NCBI RefSeq assembly: GCF_932294415.1
Contig: NC_065542.1
Coordinates: forward strand, 41,257,942-41,321,941
DNA: 64,000 bases
From: Quercus robur
Taxonomy: Eukaryota > Streptophyta > Magnoliopsida > Fagales > Fagaceae
Reading direction: 5' to 3'
Shown: in pieces, positions 49,498-63,030 of the stretch
Layout of the letters: each line of letters opens with the position of its first letter
Numbering within the stretch: position 1 is the stretch's first letter
Position numbers and translations under genes: made by a program
The notes under the pieces: model-generated
The model's input: only the letters and a program-made list of their open reading frames with translations
Database searches by the model: none
What the model was told of the DNA's origin: nothing

Positions 49498-50453
49498 CCT
49501 TCAAACAATAAGATCACCACAATGAAGAAAGGTAAAGAAAGGTTTTCAACATGACTTAGGATACTTGTCACTCTCATTAACTAACACCTTGCCTTGTATG
49601 CAGCATTTCTTGTAACTATGTTTACAAGAAATCCTTACTCTAAAAATATTAATTTCTTGCATTCAAAAAATAAACAAGATTTGGTACATGACATTGCATT
49701 TTAAAAATGAACAAGATTTGGTACATGTCATTGCATTTAAATATATTAATCACTTGTATATATAATTAATGTTTAACTAGAGGTTACTCAAACATGCACT
49801 TGTACAATCTAACATGTTTAACATGTTTGAGTAGCTTCTTTAGTTACATAAAATTATCCAAAAAAATTGCTACATGTGCAATCAGTCATTTCCAAGGCAA
49901 AGTTGTCCAAAAATATTGTCCATTGTGCAATATATCAAACAAACTGTCCAAAAAATGTTGTCCATCATACTACAAAATCAATATTAGCTTGAAAAAATGT
50001 CAAAAAAATCAAGTTACATTTTTAACTTAAACAAACATGAGAAAATTTTACTACAATTGAACTTACCATTTATTACTTTTTTACATACCAAAAAAGTGTT
50101 GCATTTGTAGGCAAGCATTTGTATTTTCAACACATGGAGTTAGTGCATAATTGAACCTAACTTCATTTCCCTGTGTATATATATAAACAAATAAGTTTAT
50201 TTGATAAACATGTATGATAACATTTATTTTTTACTTGACCAATATTCACAAGATTTGATACTTGAGACGACGATGGTATGGTGGTGGTACTAACAAATGC
50301 TACCAATGTAATCACAATGATTATAAAAGTGTAAGAAATAACTTAGCTACTTATGCCTACAAGACATAAAACATATAAACAGGTAAGTTTATTCAAAATT
50401 CCATGTATGAAAATGTTTACATGTTACCTGACAAACATTTGCATCATTTGATA
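49498..50453. other. Intergenic, AT-rich, no gene recognised
   Basis: Only short low-complexity open frames. Repeated ttgtccaaaaa motifs occur at ~49,900-49,960. Confidence 0.5.
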
Positions 50454-50461
50454 CTTGAGAC

Positions 50462-51053
50462 TAGGGGTATTCACCAAACCGTAAAAACTGCACCAAATAG
50501 TATAACCGCACCACACCACAAGTAATAGTGCACCACACCACACCGCATGGTGCAGTGCGGTTTGCAGTTTTATAATAAGAAAACCGCACAAACCGCACCG
50601 CACCGCACCCTCTCTATATATTAATATATTTATTTATTTTTAATATTAAATATATTATTAATAGTTTGATAAACCTAGTTTTCAAAAAAAAAAAAAAAAA
50701 GGTTTAATAACCCTAGCAAGTGTTGACTAGAAAAGCCAACCCTAAATAAAGAAAAACTAACTCAATAATTTAAAACTTGGCCCAAAAAAAGAGAAAAATT
50801 AGTTTTAGGCTGAGTAGGAAAAGCCCAAAATTTGAAAAATATATCAACTTCAAACCGCATCTTATACATAGTATTGCACATGTGACTACAAAAATGAGGT
50901 GCAGTGCGGTTATAGTTTTGGCTAAACTCTAAACCGCATCACACCGCACATGTGACCGCAAAAACAAGGGGCAGTACAGTTATGATTTTAGCTAAACCGC
51001 ACCGCAAAGTGCGGTGCTAAAAATGGCCCAAAACCGCACCACAAACACCCCTA
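50462..51053. mobile_element. hAT-type MITE with GGTGCGGT arrays, 592 bp, 8-bp TSD
   Basis: Ends are TAGGGGTATTCACC and (inverted) TAGGGGTGTTTGTGG. The target duplication cttgagac lies at 50454-50461 and 51054-51061. The subterminal zones are packed with accgcac/gtgcggt repeats in both directions; the middle is AT-rich. No transposase. Confidence 0.88.
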
Positions 51054-51061
51054 CTTGAGAC

Positions 51062-52580
51062 TATGATGGAGTTAATGTTTTCTAACATCAAAGCCCATTT
51101 GCCTTCTGTATTTTAACCAAAATTCTCATGCATCTTCTAATGTATCGAATTCCATACCAACTCTAGGATTCAAATCTGCATTGGCATCCATGTTTTGAGG
51201 GAATTCTATCGCCACACTATGCAATGAATTAAAAAATACTCTTGTAATTAACAAAAAAAATGTAAAAAATATTACTATAAATATAGAAGAATGAATGTTT
51301 TTCATTGAAAATAAAAGCTGAAAATTTGTGTCCCAATATTGTGCTTATCATACATAAGAATTATGACAAACCAATATATGATCATGAGAGATGATGACCC
51401 AATTGATAAAGGACAGTTTCAAGCTAAAATTTTTTAAGAAACTATTAAAGTGTATCATACCTATACAAAGACAAACATTCAATTATCAAAATTTTTTTTT
51501 CTAAAAAAAAAATGATATTTTCTATCCCTATGACAATAAATTTTTATCACTAAATTCTGACTACAAACTTGAAAGGCAAAGACAAAAATACTACAGTTTA
51601 GACACAATCAGGACCTAAAAGCATAGAATTCAACCAATGTAACATCTAATTAAGTAAAATAGGGATTTTAGCTATATCCCTTGTATCACTAACCATCCAT
51701 TTCTTTAATTTTGCTAGACCTTATTTCACATATCTATTTGAAAATGTGCAAAATTAAAGTTGCAGCAACAAAAAAAAAAAAAAAAAAACTACCCAAAAAT
51801 ATTACTCAAAACAAAACTAAATAATGATTCAATAAATATATATCACTAGTAGAACTAAAATCAAACCCCAACTATCTTGACCCTTGATCCAACTCTCCGC
51901 TTACCCAAAAAATAATTTTTATTTTGATTCAATGTATACAAAAGAGAGAACTCACCTCATTGACTCGTTTGATGTCGGAAACAACCTAGGAATCAAAGAT
52001 GGACCCGCGGTGATTTTGCCATATGGGATTTTGGGGATTTTCTAATGATACATTGGCCAAGTATCGTCGGAACCACCAATCTAGTCAGTGGCTGTGTCGC
52101 TTCAGAGAGACCTTTACTCCATGAGAGTTGAGACAACTTCACACACTTGGAGACAGAGAAAGAGGGAGAGTGTGAGTGTTTGGGGGTTTGGTTTCAAATG
52201 GTAAGTTTCAGTTTTTTCTTTGCTTTTGTTGATGGGTGTGAGTTGGGGCTGCCATGACAATGGGTTGAAGGAGAGGTAGAGAGCAAGGAGGAGGGCAGTT
52301 GCGTAGGAGAGAGAAAAATTTGATTTTATGAAATTATGAACTCAGACCCATCAGGTAAGAATAAACAGTGAGCGGGCTTTGAAAAATTTTAAGGGTGAAA
52401 CAGTCTTTTTCTTACTTGGTGAGGTGTCTAAAAGGCGAAGCAATATTGGAAGGTGTACCCCTCAGAACACTGTTGTTTAGTAAGGAGATGCAAAACAACA
52501 ATGTGTACAATAATTTCCAAAACGACATAAGAGAGGAATTATTAAACTAATAAAGAAAATTTGGAAAAAAAAAAAAATTA
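51062..52580. other. Intergenic, no gene recognised
   Basis: Mostly AT-rich. A less AT-rich stretch at ~51950-52330 could be a gene's leader or a decayed repeat, but no frame supports a protein. Confidence 0.45.
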
Positions 52581-52660
52581 TTGGTGTAAACAAAGATTGA
52601 ACTCCAGATCTCTTATTCAACCATCAGAGATTTTATCAATTAAGCTAACTGGAACCCACC
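52581..52660 (-). mobile_element. Au-type SINE head fragment
   Basis: On minus: GGTGGGTTCCAGTTAGCTTA, then ATAAGAGATCTGGAGTTCAA, the tRNA-derived head of the same SINE family as 8018-8178. The body after the head is missing. Confidence 0.72.
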
Positions 52661-53196
52661 TAATATACTGGACTAAGGTGACTAAGTAAACATATTCGAT
52701 CTTCTGATTTGCTTCTTCTTTTTTTAAATGAAGACAATAATTTCTTTCTTTTTTTTCATTGGGTGACAATTATTATTGTTCAAAATGACAAAACCTCGAA
52801 TGTATGGAATAGAGAAAAAAAAAATTTAGGGAGAGAGGATAAGATCAAGGTACTCATGTTGTATCTTTATTAATAAAACAGGATGTATCTCTTTATAAAT
52901 AAAAGTCTAGTCCATAAATTTTTATGTAGATTAATATTTTTTTTTTTTTTAAATCCAACTTTGGATTACATGTTCTTATATTCTTAACACATACTCTAAA
53001 TTTCTTGCTATATAATTCGTAAACTCATATTTTGTATATAGTTTTTAAAGTATAACAAATTAATTTGAAATTTTTTATCTTATAGATAATATTTTAAATA
53101 AAAAAAAATACATAAGATGGTTATTAATATTATGATGATCATCATAAGCATAGAGGGAATAAGGTGTCAATGTAATCCGTTCGATTTATTATAAAA

Positions 53197-53231
<35 letters not shown>

Positions 53232-53930
53232 TATATATATAGATATATTTATATATATCCAATAGAAATTATCAATTGGTGTAGTATTGATAGAAGTTGT
53301 ACCAAGTTTTTTTTTTTTTTTTGAAATGCATTTGATAGAAAGGTTACCCATCATTCAAAATGATGTTTAGTATCTGTAAAAACCAAAATACTAGGATGGA
53401 TAGTTTCTTTGGTTCCAAATTATGCTTTACCTAAGTTTAATTTTACTATCCTTGAAAAAGATAGTAATATTTGTGTTTTATTAGTCGATATAATTAATTA
53501 TGTGTTTAAATTTAGTTAGAAGACTTAGTGTACTACAAGGCTACACCTAAACTAATTTAACTAAAACTAACCCATATATTATTGGAATGATGATCTTCAA
53601 TATTTACCTTTTTGTGCTCTCCAAAATACGTACCCTAAACATGTCTTTAACACTAGCCATAAAATTTAAATAAGAAATGAGGATGAAATTTAGTAATCTA
53701 CGTTGCAAACACTAGTCATAAAATTGGATTTTTTCTATAGCATAATGATAATATAAGTAACATATTGTAATTAATGAATAAATAAAAATCATATATTATT
53801 GTAGAATCATGTAAAAGTGATGTTGCATTAATTATAACTTGACATCTATAAGTTGGGAAGATTATATAAATCCCTTACAACTTCTTTATTATCTCTTTTA
53901 TTCCATGTAAATTAAATTTCATTATTTGGA
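52661..53930. other. AT-rich DNA with (TA)n
   Basis: (AT)n/(TA)n run at ~53200-53260. No gene seen. Its right edge adjoins truncated gypsy sequence. Confidence 0.5.
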
Positions 53931-53939
53931 ATGGAGGAC

Positions 53940-54240
53940 TTAGGTTCTGTTTAATACTTGAAAGGATGACAAAAGTAATTAATTTCTCCCAAACTTGTGG
54001 TTCGAGGAGCCATGCAGGACTTAGGTTCTGTTTAATACTTGAATGGATGACAAAAGTTATTAATTTCCCCAAAACTTGTGGTTCGAGGAGCCATGCAGGA
54101 CTTAGGTTTTGTTTAATACTTGAAAAGATGTCCGAAGTAATTAATTTCCCCTAAGCCTTTTGTCCGAGGATCCATGCAGGACTTAGGTTTTGTTTAAATA
54201 CTTGAGTAAATAGAGAGGCACGAGGCCTTCATACAATAAA
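53940..54240 (-). repeat. 81-bp tandem repeat, three to four copies
   Basis: TTAGGTTCTGTTTAATACTT-type units start at 53940, 54021, 54102 and 54183. They lie after the integrase end of the gypsy element. Confidence 0.88.
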
Positions 54241-57200
54241 AGAACTTATATAGAAAGGAAATTTTCATTAATAATAGTACCTTTTTAGGTTGTTTACATT
54301 CCAAGGGCATGGTATTACATTCTCATCTAAATCTTCTAGAAAATATGCACCAACACCAGCCACTGGGGTGATGCGATATGGTCCTTCCCAATTTGGTCCT
54401 AGCTTTCCCCATGCTAGATATTTTGCAGTGCCCAAAACTTTCGTCAACACTAAGTCCTCAGGCACTAGTGGCCTCAGCTTTACTTTGGCATCATAACCTT
54501 GCTTAAGTGTGTGTTGGTAGTATGCCAGTTGGACCATTGCTCTTTCCCTTCTTTCTTCAATAAGGTCTAAGCTTTTTTCTAGCAGCTCATTGTTGCTGCT
54601 TGGATAGAATGAACTGGTTTTCAGTGTTGGAAAACCCGTTTCTAGGGGAATAACAGCCTCGGCCCCGTAAGTCATCGAAAAGGGGGTCTTTCCTGTTGAC
54701 TTGCGGGGTGTGGTTCGATACATCCATAGGACATGTGGCAGTTCTTCCACCCACCTTCCCTTCATGTTATCTAACCTCTTCTTAAGTCCGTTCACTATGA
54801 CCTTGTTAACAGCCTCAGCTTGTCCATTCCCCTAGGGGTAGAATATTTATTCGTAATTCCCAATTCACAACAGTACCTCCTGAAGGCTTTACTATCGAAC
54901 TGAAGACCATTGTCTGAGATGAGGGAGTGAGGGACCTCGAATCGAGTAACAATGTTTTTCCAAATGAACTTTTTGACGTCCACATTTCTGATATTCACTA
55001 AAGGTTTAGCTTCTACCCATTTAGTGAAGTAATCAGTGCCAACGAGCAGATACCTTTTGTTCCTTGCTGCCTTGGGAAAGGGCCTGACAATATCCAAGCC
55101 CCACTGAGCGAATGGCCAAGGGCTGGACAGTGGATTAAGGATCCCTCCTGGTTGATGTATGTTTGGCGCAAACCTCTAACACTGGTCACACTTCTTCACG
55201 TATTCAAGTGCTTCTTTCTGCATGTTTGGCCACCAGTAGCCTTGGGTGATGGCCGTATGAGATAAGGACCTGCCTCTCGTGTGGCTTCCACAAATCCCTT
55301 CGTATAATTCCTCTAGGATTATTTCTAAGGCCTTTTGGTGTACGCAGAGTAAGTATGGTCCAGAAAAGGAATGTTTATACAGCTTCTGGTCCTCGGATAG
55401 CCAGAATCGAGAAGCGTTTCTCCGTATATTGTCAGCTTCGGTCTTCTCTTCAGGCAAGATGACTTCCTTTAGAAATAGTACTAGAGGGTCCATCCAGCTA
55501 GCTCCCACTCTGACATTGTGGACATGGATCACTTCTCTCTTCGTCACTGAGAGTTTGTATAAATCTTCCACAAGGATGACCTAGGGCAAACCATGAGCCG
55601 AGGAGGTGGCAAGCGTGGACAAGGAGTCGGCATGTGTGTTCCCACTTCTAGGGATATGCAGTAAGCTAAAAGAATCGAAACGTGACTGTAGGCGTTTAAC
55701 TTGGTCTAAGTATCCCTGCATTCTTTCGTCTCTTGCTTCTAATTCTCCATTCACTTAGCTAATGACCAGTCTTGAGTCCGAGAACATATTTACTGCTTTT
55801 TTGCCTAGTTTCTGAACCATGGACATCCCCTCCAGTAGGGCCTCATATTCAGCCTCATTATTCGTGGCCAAGAAACCCAGTCTTAGCAATTTTTCGATGG
55901 TGATCCTTTTAGGGGAAATTAGAACTAGCCCCACTCCAGAGCCCCTTTGGTTCACTACGCCATCAACATATACTTTCCAGCATGTCAGCCCCTGTAGAGA
56001 GATTGCGCCAACCGATTTTTCATCCATGTCTTGCGTCTTTGCTTCCTCTTCTAACGAGGGTTCAGGGAATTCAGCCACTAAATTTGCGAGGACTTGGCCT
56101 TTGACAAAGGTATGAGGCATGTACTTGATGTCAAAAGCCCCTAGAATCGTGCCCCATTTAGCAACTCTTCCTGTATAATTAGCACTCCGAAGTATGGACC
56201 TAAGTGGAAGCTGGGTTAGAACGATAACTGTGTGTGCCTGGAAGTAATGGGGAAGCTTTCGTGTAGCTTGAACCACCGCTAGGATGGCTTTTTCTAGTGG
56301 TAGGTAGCGGATCTCAGCTTCATGCAATGATTTGCTCATGTAATAGACTGATTGTTGTACGCCATTGTCTATTCGTATTAGCACTAGGCTTATTGCATGA
56401 GAGGCCACAGCGATGTAGCCGAGGTGGTTGCTTCTTGGGAGTGGCAGATGGGTTAACGTTCAGGTGGTGGTAGATGAAACTCGGATCAACCCCTGGGGCC
56501 TCGTAGGTGTCCCACGAAAACATGTCCACGTTTTTTTTTGAGAAACCCAATCAGTTCTTCTTTCTCTTGGGGAGGTAGTTTCGAGCCGACTTGAAAGAAC
56601 TTTTCTGGATTAACGCCAACGGCTACCTTTTCTAGATCTTCACATTTTGCCTCCTTTGTTGATTCATTACCGGACAATGCCGGGGTGGCTGATTGCTAAA
56701 AGCCCCTTCTAGTAGAGGCCGAGGGCTCAGCACTGGGTTGGCGTGAGATAGCGGCCACCATGCACTGTCTGGCCATAGTCTGATTCCTCACAATCTTTTT
56801 AACCTGGCCCTCTGACGGGTACTTCACCTTCTGGTGCAGGGTAGAAGAGACAGCCCCTAGGGCATGTAGCTAAGGTCTAGCCACAATAGCCGTGTAGGGT
56901 GAATAAGCGTTAACTATGATGAAATCCACCTCCACCACGTCTGAACTGGTTTGTATGGGCAATCTGATCTGTCCCTTTGGAATAACGGTCTTTCCCTCGA
57001 AACTTACCAGAGGGGAATCGTACGTCGATAGGTCCTCGAGTTTTAAGTTTAGCCCCTTGTACAGGTTGTGGTACATTACTTCAACAGCACTGCCCTGATC
57101 TACTAGCACTCTCTTCACATCATATCCTCCAATCCTGAGTGTGACTGCTAGAGCATCGTTATGGGGTTGGATGGTCCCGATCTTATCTTCGTCCGAAAAG

Positions 57201-58815
57201 CCTAGCACTGGTGAAGCCTTCTTCTTGGCCTTTTTGGACTCTCGATCGTCATCCTCGGTGGAAAGCCGAGCCACAGACATTACTCTGGAAGGGCAAGAGC
57301 CGGTCCTTCCTGGAGTCGCAAGAATGACATTTATCGTGCCTATAGGAGGTCTTAAGGAGGTGTTTCTCCGGGATTTAGGATTCGCCTATCCTTGTTGACC
57401 ATCGGAATGATGTAGGAGGTGCCTTAATTTTCCTTCTTGGACCAGTTGGTCCAAGTCGTTTCTTAAGTTTCTGCAGTTCTCGATGGTATGCCCCGATTCT
57501 TAGTGGTATTGGCAATACAAGTTTTGGTTGCACTTCATGGGGTCTCCTACCATCTTATTTGGCCATTTGAAGAATGGCTCGTTCTTGATTTTCTCCAAAA
57601 CCTGATGTACCAGTTCTCAGAACACAACATTAATTGCTTACATGTTGGCAGATCTGGATTGCCCTGCAAAGTCTTTCCTCGGCCGGTTGTTGTTGTTGTT
57701 AAATCGGTCCGACTTGAAGTCCCTCCTCTCCTGAGGGAGAACCTTCGCTTTTCCTTTACCTAACTGCTGGTCTTCTTCGACCCTTTTGTACTTGTCGATT
57801 CGGTCCACGAGTTGGTGCAAGTTGGTGACAAGTTTCCTGTTAGGGATTTTCTTAAACCATGCTCAGTTGGGAGGCCACTCTTGAAAGTGCTGATGGCGAC
57901 GTCGTCATAGTTACCCTCTATCTCATTGTACATCTCCCAGTACTTGTCCGAGTAGGCTTTTAGGGTCTCCCCTTCTAGCATGGACAAAGATAGTAGAGAA
58001 TCCAAGGGCCGAGGAACCCTGCTACTTGTGATGAAGCGAGAGCCAAAGGCTTGGGTCAAATGCTTAAAGGAGCTTACGGAATTTGGTTTGAGGCCGTCAA
58101 ACCATCTCATTGCCATTGGTCCCAAGCTGGACACAAATACTTTGCACATCAAAGCCAAATACTTTGCACATCAAAGCCTCGTCTTTGGAATGGATGACCA
58201 TTCTTTGGTTAAACTAGCTTATGTGCTCTACAGGGTCCGTTCGACCATTGTACATAATGAAAGTAGGTTGATGGAATCGTTGAGGAAGCTTAGCCCCTTC
58301 TATCCTGCGTGGGAAGGGTGACTTAGAGATTCGATCCAGGGCCTTGCTCATGGTGTCGTTCACTAGGCCTTTACGGGACGGACTTTTGTGACTGCGTTCA
58401 TGGTGGTGCTCTTCCTTATAAGAAAAGGTCTCACTTGATGGAGTTCTTGACCTTTGCCTATAATTGTCGTCCCCTTCGTCACTAGTATCTGAACTGGAGG
58501 GGGAGAGCTTCCGTGGCGCGCGACGTAGTTTCTTTTTTAAGTCGTCAATCTCCTGCTATAGGGCTTTGTTATCGTCTTGCTTTTGGGATACGTGACTTCT
58601 CACTCTAGAATGGCTTCTACTAGTATGGGTAGTACGTACACTACCTTCTCGACGTTTGTCCTGATCTTTTTCCCGCTCAAGGTTAAGAAAGTTGTCCTAC
58701 CGTTGAGAACTTGCAGGCTCTATCTAGTGTGGACCTGCTTAGTATGGACCTGATCCCATCATGTTTAACTGTTGCACTTACTAAGGCACAAGTTCTCCCC
58801 ACAGACGGCGCCAAT

Positions 58816-59595
58816 TGTAGGGTCACAATTTAAGGCCCAAGCCTTAAGTTTATGGGATCTTGGTCCAAGGGGCCCAATACAATGAATTTGTAGAGAATGG
58901 TCAAAGAACTAGGCCCTAATAAATTGGACAATGGCTAGTGTTGAATTGCATGACGTTCAAACATGAATCAAGGATGCTGATATTAATAAACTTTCAGTCT
59001 GAGGAGGTTAAATGTGTATATAATGATCACTCTCGAATATGAGAATGGTTTAGGTTGCTTTTCTCTCTTTTCTCTCTCCCCTTTTTGATCCCTCCCCATG
59101 AAAGGGTTCTTCACCTTATATATCCTCATTTGAATAATCTTCACCCTCCACTTGTTGATCATCTGAAGCCCTACTTGAGTGCTTGTCCCATCAGATACCC
59201 TCTCTAGCTTTCTGTGAGTTGCGATAGCCAATGTAACACTGTTCAGAGGTCTTCTCCACATAAATGCGTACAGAAAAGTAGCTACAGTGCATTTAATGTG
59301 GTGGTGACAACTTTCTCTTAGATATTTTCAGGTTTTCTTCCTTCTCATGTGTCCACGAAGTACATCTACGTCATTGAAGCTTCCTGGAAGGTCTCTTTAA
59401 TTGCTGGATTATATATTTTGAACCCTATTCATTAAGTCCAAGGAGGATGTACTCCTTGGACGACCCTTCATTTGCTCTATGCTAATGGGACCTGGTTCGG
59501 GAATATCTCATAATTATTTGCTTCTTCTCAGATCCATTTGTGTTCTCGGATAAAGCCCAAGGCTTAATATACGATCCTGAGCCCTTGCTCCTACA
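58816..59595 (-). repeat. 5' LTR of the gypsy element (780 bp)
   Basis: On minus it starts TGTAGGAGCAAGGGCTCAGG and ends TGTGACCCTACA; bases outside it on + are aaatt (59596-59600). Confidence 0.9.
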
Positions 59596-60022
59596 AAATT
59601 CATTTTATTCCCTTAGTCCTTAAGAATTTTGGGTAAATTACGGGACTAAAATGACAAACTTTAAACTTAAAAGATTAAAATAATTTTCTGGACAAAATTA
59701 CTTGACTAAAATGAAAAACTTCAAATTTAAAAGACTAAAATAATTTTTGGGCAAAACTAGCGGATATAAATTACATTTTTGCTTGGAAATTAAATTGGAA
59801 ACTAAGAATATTAACTAAAATAAAATATATAAAAAATCACTAACCTAGCACAATTGTAATAGGAATGTAGGAAGAATATATGAGGCATTTTCAGTGCTCT
59901 TAAAAAATTTGGAGTGAAGCACCTTGAGCTAAAACGGCAGACTCTAATTTAGCAAACACACACAACAGGAGCGAAAAGTTGAAATAATGACATTACATGA
60001 AAATATAATTTAATGATATTTA

Positions 60023-60062
60023 GGTGCGGTTTGGATTTAGAGTTTTCACGTTTTACGCGTTT

Positions 60063-60122
<60 letters not shown>

Positions 60123-60372
60123 CCAGTGCTTGGTGCACTGTTCATGGGACATGAATAGTGCACCAAGGCAAATGAACAGTAAAAAAGAGTGAATAGTAGT
60201 TGTAATATTTGACCTTTCAGCCACTTTTCAGCACACCAGTGGGTCCGTGCACTGTTCACGGGACCCACAAATTTCACTTTTTAGTAACTTTTTCATTAAA
60301 AATGGGTCCTACGGTACTATTCACATATTTAAAAATTATTTTGTTACAGTGTTTTCAGTTTTCAGTCTCTCC
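60023..60372. mobile_element. MITE-like repeat with internal GTGCACTGTTCATG palindrome
   Basis: Starts GGTGCGGTTTGG and ends near GTTTTCAGTTTTCAG, ends typical of dispersed non-autonomous elements. Contains a 17-bp-arm hairpin at 60130-60166 (TTGGTGCACT... one mismatch), a (TC)n run and a long T run. Target duplication not seen. Confidence 0.55.
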
Positions 60373-60539
60373 CCCCCCCCCCCTTTCTTTTGCATCCTGT
60401 CTTTTGTAGATTGGAGTAAGAAATTTACTTCATCCACAAGGGTGTATTTGCATGATATTTACCCAATTTGATTCTATTTTTTGAGCAAAAAGCAAGAAAT
60501 TAAATAATTATTCCAAAAAAGGTGTCAGGCATGATTTAG

Positions 60540-61020
60540 GAGTCTTTTGGCTGAATATTGCTAAAAACTGAGTTTATTGGTGATATAGGTACTATTCAAA
60601 GTTATTTGCAAGAAAAAGTATGAGAGACAGGGAAGATAAGTGATCTGAAGGGGAGGGAGAAAAAATTGAATTTTGGTAATGAGATTATCGAAATTCTTGC
60701 TGCCCAAAGCTACTGCCCAAGTGAGTGTGAAGTGCTCGAAGTGCTAGTGCTAGGTGGAGTGCCCAAAGGGAAACCAATTGTGGCAATCAAGTTGCCGAAA
60801 TTGTAGGGAAGGGAGGAGAGAGAAAATATGAATTATGGCAACCAAAAAAATTGTGGCAATTGATTTGTGGCAATGGCATTGCCGAAATAAAGGGAAAAAA
60901 AAAATTGTAACAATGGTATTGCTGAAATAGAGGGAAAAAAATTGTGGTAATGGAATTGCCGAAATAGGAGGAAAAAAAAAAAAAACAATTTGCGGCACCG
61001 AAAATTGGAGGAGTCAATTA
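60540..61020 (+). repeat. Left TIR of the 3.3-kb MULE, hairpin-module array
   Basis: After ~250 bp of unique TIR come modules such as GTGGCAATCAAGTTGCCGAAAT and relatives, spaced ~35-45 bp by A-rich spacers. Confidence 0.85.
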
Positions 61021-61405
61021 GCCAATCACCTTACCTCTTCCTCTGATTCTTATTCTCCAAAGTACTTGGAATATATTTATTGATCATTCCCAATAAAACC
61101 TAACCTACTGATATCACGCGTAAAATCTATGTCATGGATTCTTTTTTGTCTTTTCATTTCTCCTCTTCGTAATAAAAGGCAAGTACCCTCACGAAAGGAT
61201 TGCATCTCCTCACAAAGTTACATCCTCCAATTGTTCAATTACTCTTTTACTTTGCTTTAGTGTGCACAACTAAGGATTGTAAGTTTTGGGTTAATGTAAG
61301 TTAATGAGCTGCATTTTCAGAATAATGACCAGTATGAGTGGCATATGGATCATGAAAGTGCCCGCCATGTGAATAAATAAATGATGCACTTGGTCCTTCG
61401 TTGGC

Positions 61406-61780
61406 TTATCGAATGGGAAAAACATCTCGGTGGCTTCTTATAGGCTCTACACCCACGTACAACTTTGCACCTACAAATCTATATTGGCAGCCTAACATAT
61501 CGAATATTGCATCGACACCATTATCATCTTCTACCAAAACTTGCTGGTAAATCACAAGATGTGGATGACATTGAAAAGGAAATCTATACCAAACAGTAAG
61601 TTTTGAATCTTCTCTGTTTATATGAAGCATGTATGCTATTCTATCACATAGATTTTCAAATATAACACCCTGGTTTAATGGAAGCATAGAAGGAGGTGGC
61701 CTTTCGTAATAAATCCCATTTTCACCATGTTTAATTATTCCACCGGAATGGATGAGAAAAATGAACAACTTTTCTGCCAT
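61406..61780 (-). pseudogene. MULE-associated transposase N-terminal fragment
   Basis: 124 aa, MAEKLFIFLIHSGG, then GIYYERPPPSMLPLN, LTVWYRFPFQ and DDNGVDAIFDMLG. This is the style of the N-terminal segment of MudrA-like proteins of plant MULEs. No DDE or SWIM region follows, so the element cannot move by itself. Confidence 0.6.
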
Positions 61781-62864
61781 CTACACTAAAACATAACAAT
61801 AGTATTAATATATTAACACTACACATCCATTAAAATGCAATACAATAAGGTAATCCATTAAAAATATTCAATGTTTAAATAGCTAAAGCAGAGAAAATTC
61901 TATTAAAGAGGATTGATTCACTAATAATATATTACTGTCCGTCATAGTAGTTAAAATTATTTTTTGTTTCCCTTTTTTTAAGTAACTTAGCATAACATTA
62001 ACATTTAGAAGGATCTGTTATGGTTACGTTAATTATTTTATGTAGCTCTTCATTTTGCTTCTTTTAAAACAAGACAAATTATATAATGTTCTTATGCATC
62101 CATACGATAATAGATAAATATTTCTAATATCGTACAATTTTCTTTATTATTATTATACCTAAAACTTAGATTTTAAGGTTTATGAGCATATACTAAACCT
62201 TTTTTTTTTTTTTTGGGTTTTCTTATATCATACGTGTATATTATAGGTTAACAAAATAAGTATTTCTTTAAGGAAACTTTATGTTAATTTTGAAATATAT
62301 TTTTGCTATAAGAAATTTTAGGCAAGAATTCATGGACAAATAATTTAAAACATATTATACAAATCAGTTTATGTTGCAAAACACATAATACAAAAATCAG
62401 ATTTGCATGAACAAATAATTTAACAAAAAAATATTTCCATGCTTAGCTATGCCCCTAAAACATATCAACATGAATGTTATAAAAAGAAAAGTAACTACTT
62501 AAGAGATGTAACTCACCTTGTAAGAGATAAAGAACGGATAGATACTTGCAAGTGTTGTTTCTTATAGTTGTTTGTAGAATGTATGGTACACATGAATTGA
62601 AAATGGTTGGTAGAATTATGAGGGGAATAAGAGTGGACAAGAAGGTTGATGGAATTTTTAGGGGAAAAAGAGTAGAAAATAAGATCCGTGAAAACTTCGG
62701 TAACATTAGTGCTGTTTAAATCAGATGCAAGTTTCATATATGTTAAATTCTTAGATTTTAAACTGTATAATTAGATACGTCAATTGACCAAATACAACAT
62801 AACACAGACCAAGATGGGACACTTTGATACAAATAAATTACTTAACTATAAACATATATTCATT

Positions 62865-63030
62865 GCAAAGAATCTTTGTTTCTTTTTTTTTTTTCCTGTT
62901 TACAGTGTGCATATCAATAATTTTTTTCTTCCATAATTTTCTTCCGCAAAGAATCTTTGTAAAAATCTCAGTTTCTTTGTTTTTATTTATAGTGTGCACA
63001 TCAATCACTTTTTTCTTCCATAATTTTCTT
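62865..63030 (+). repeat. Imperfect ~81-bp tandem duplication
   Basis: GCAAAGAATCTTTGT begins copies at 62865 and 62946; both end in cttccataattttctt. Confidence 0.75.

Larger units (their letters stand above)
53935..59595 (-). mobile_element. Ty3/gypsy (Tat-like) element, 5' LTR and gag-pol, 3' part absent here
   Basis: 5' LTR at 58816-59595 (minus), then a primer site TTGGCGCCGTCTGTGGGGA just inside. In order on minus: gag (~58700-57760, with MRWFDGL and FITSS), protease (~57280-56870, LVDQGSAVEVMY), RNase H (~56400-55755, VYVDGVVNQRGSGVGLVL and NNEAEYEALL) and integrase (~55570-54268, YFTKWVEAKPL, WEGPYRI). The RNase H style fits the Tat lineage. It is broken with many breaks. No 3' LTR follows at its left edge; the matching 3' part is at 32390-36454 in the opposite orientation. 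Fossil, probably a few million years old. Confidence 0.88.

Noticed and set aside
60787-61017. Phe/His-rich frames in the MULE TIR arms
   Set aside because: Translations of palindrome modules and homopolymer spacers; the same appears inverted at 63306-63611.
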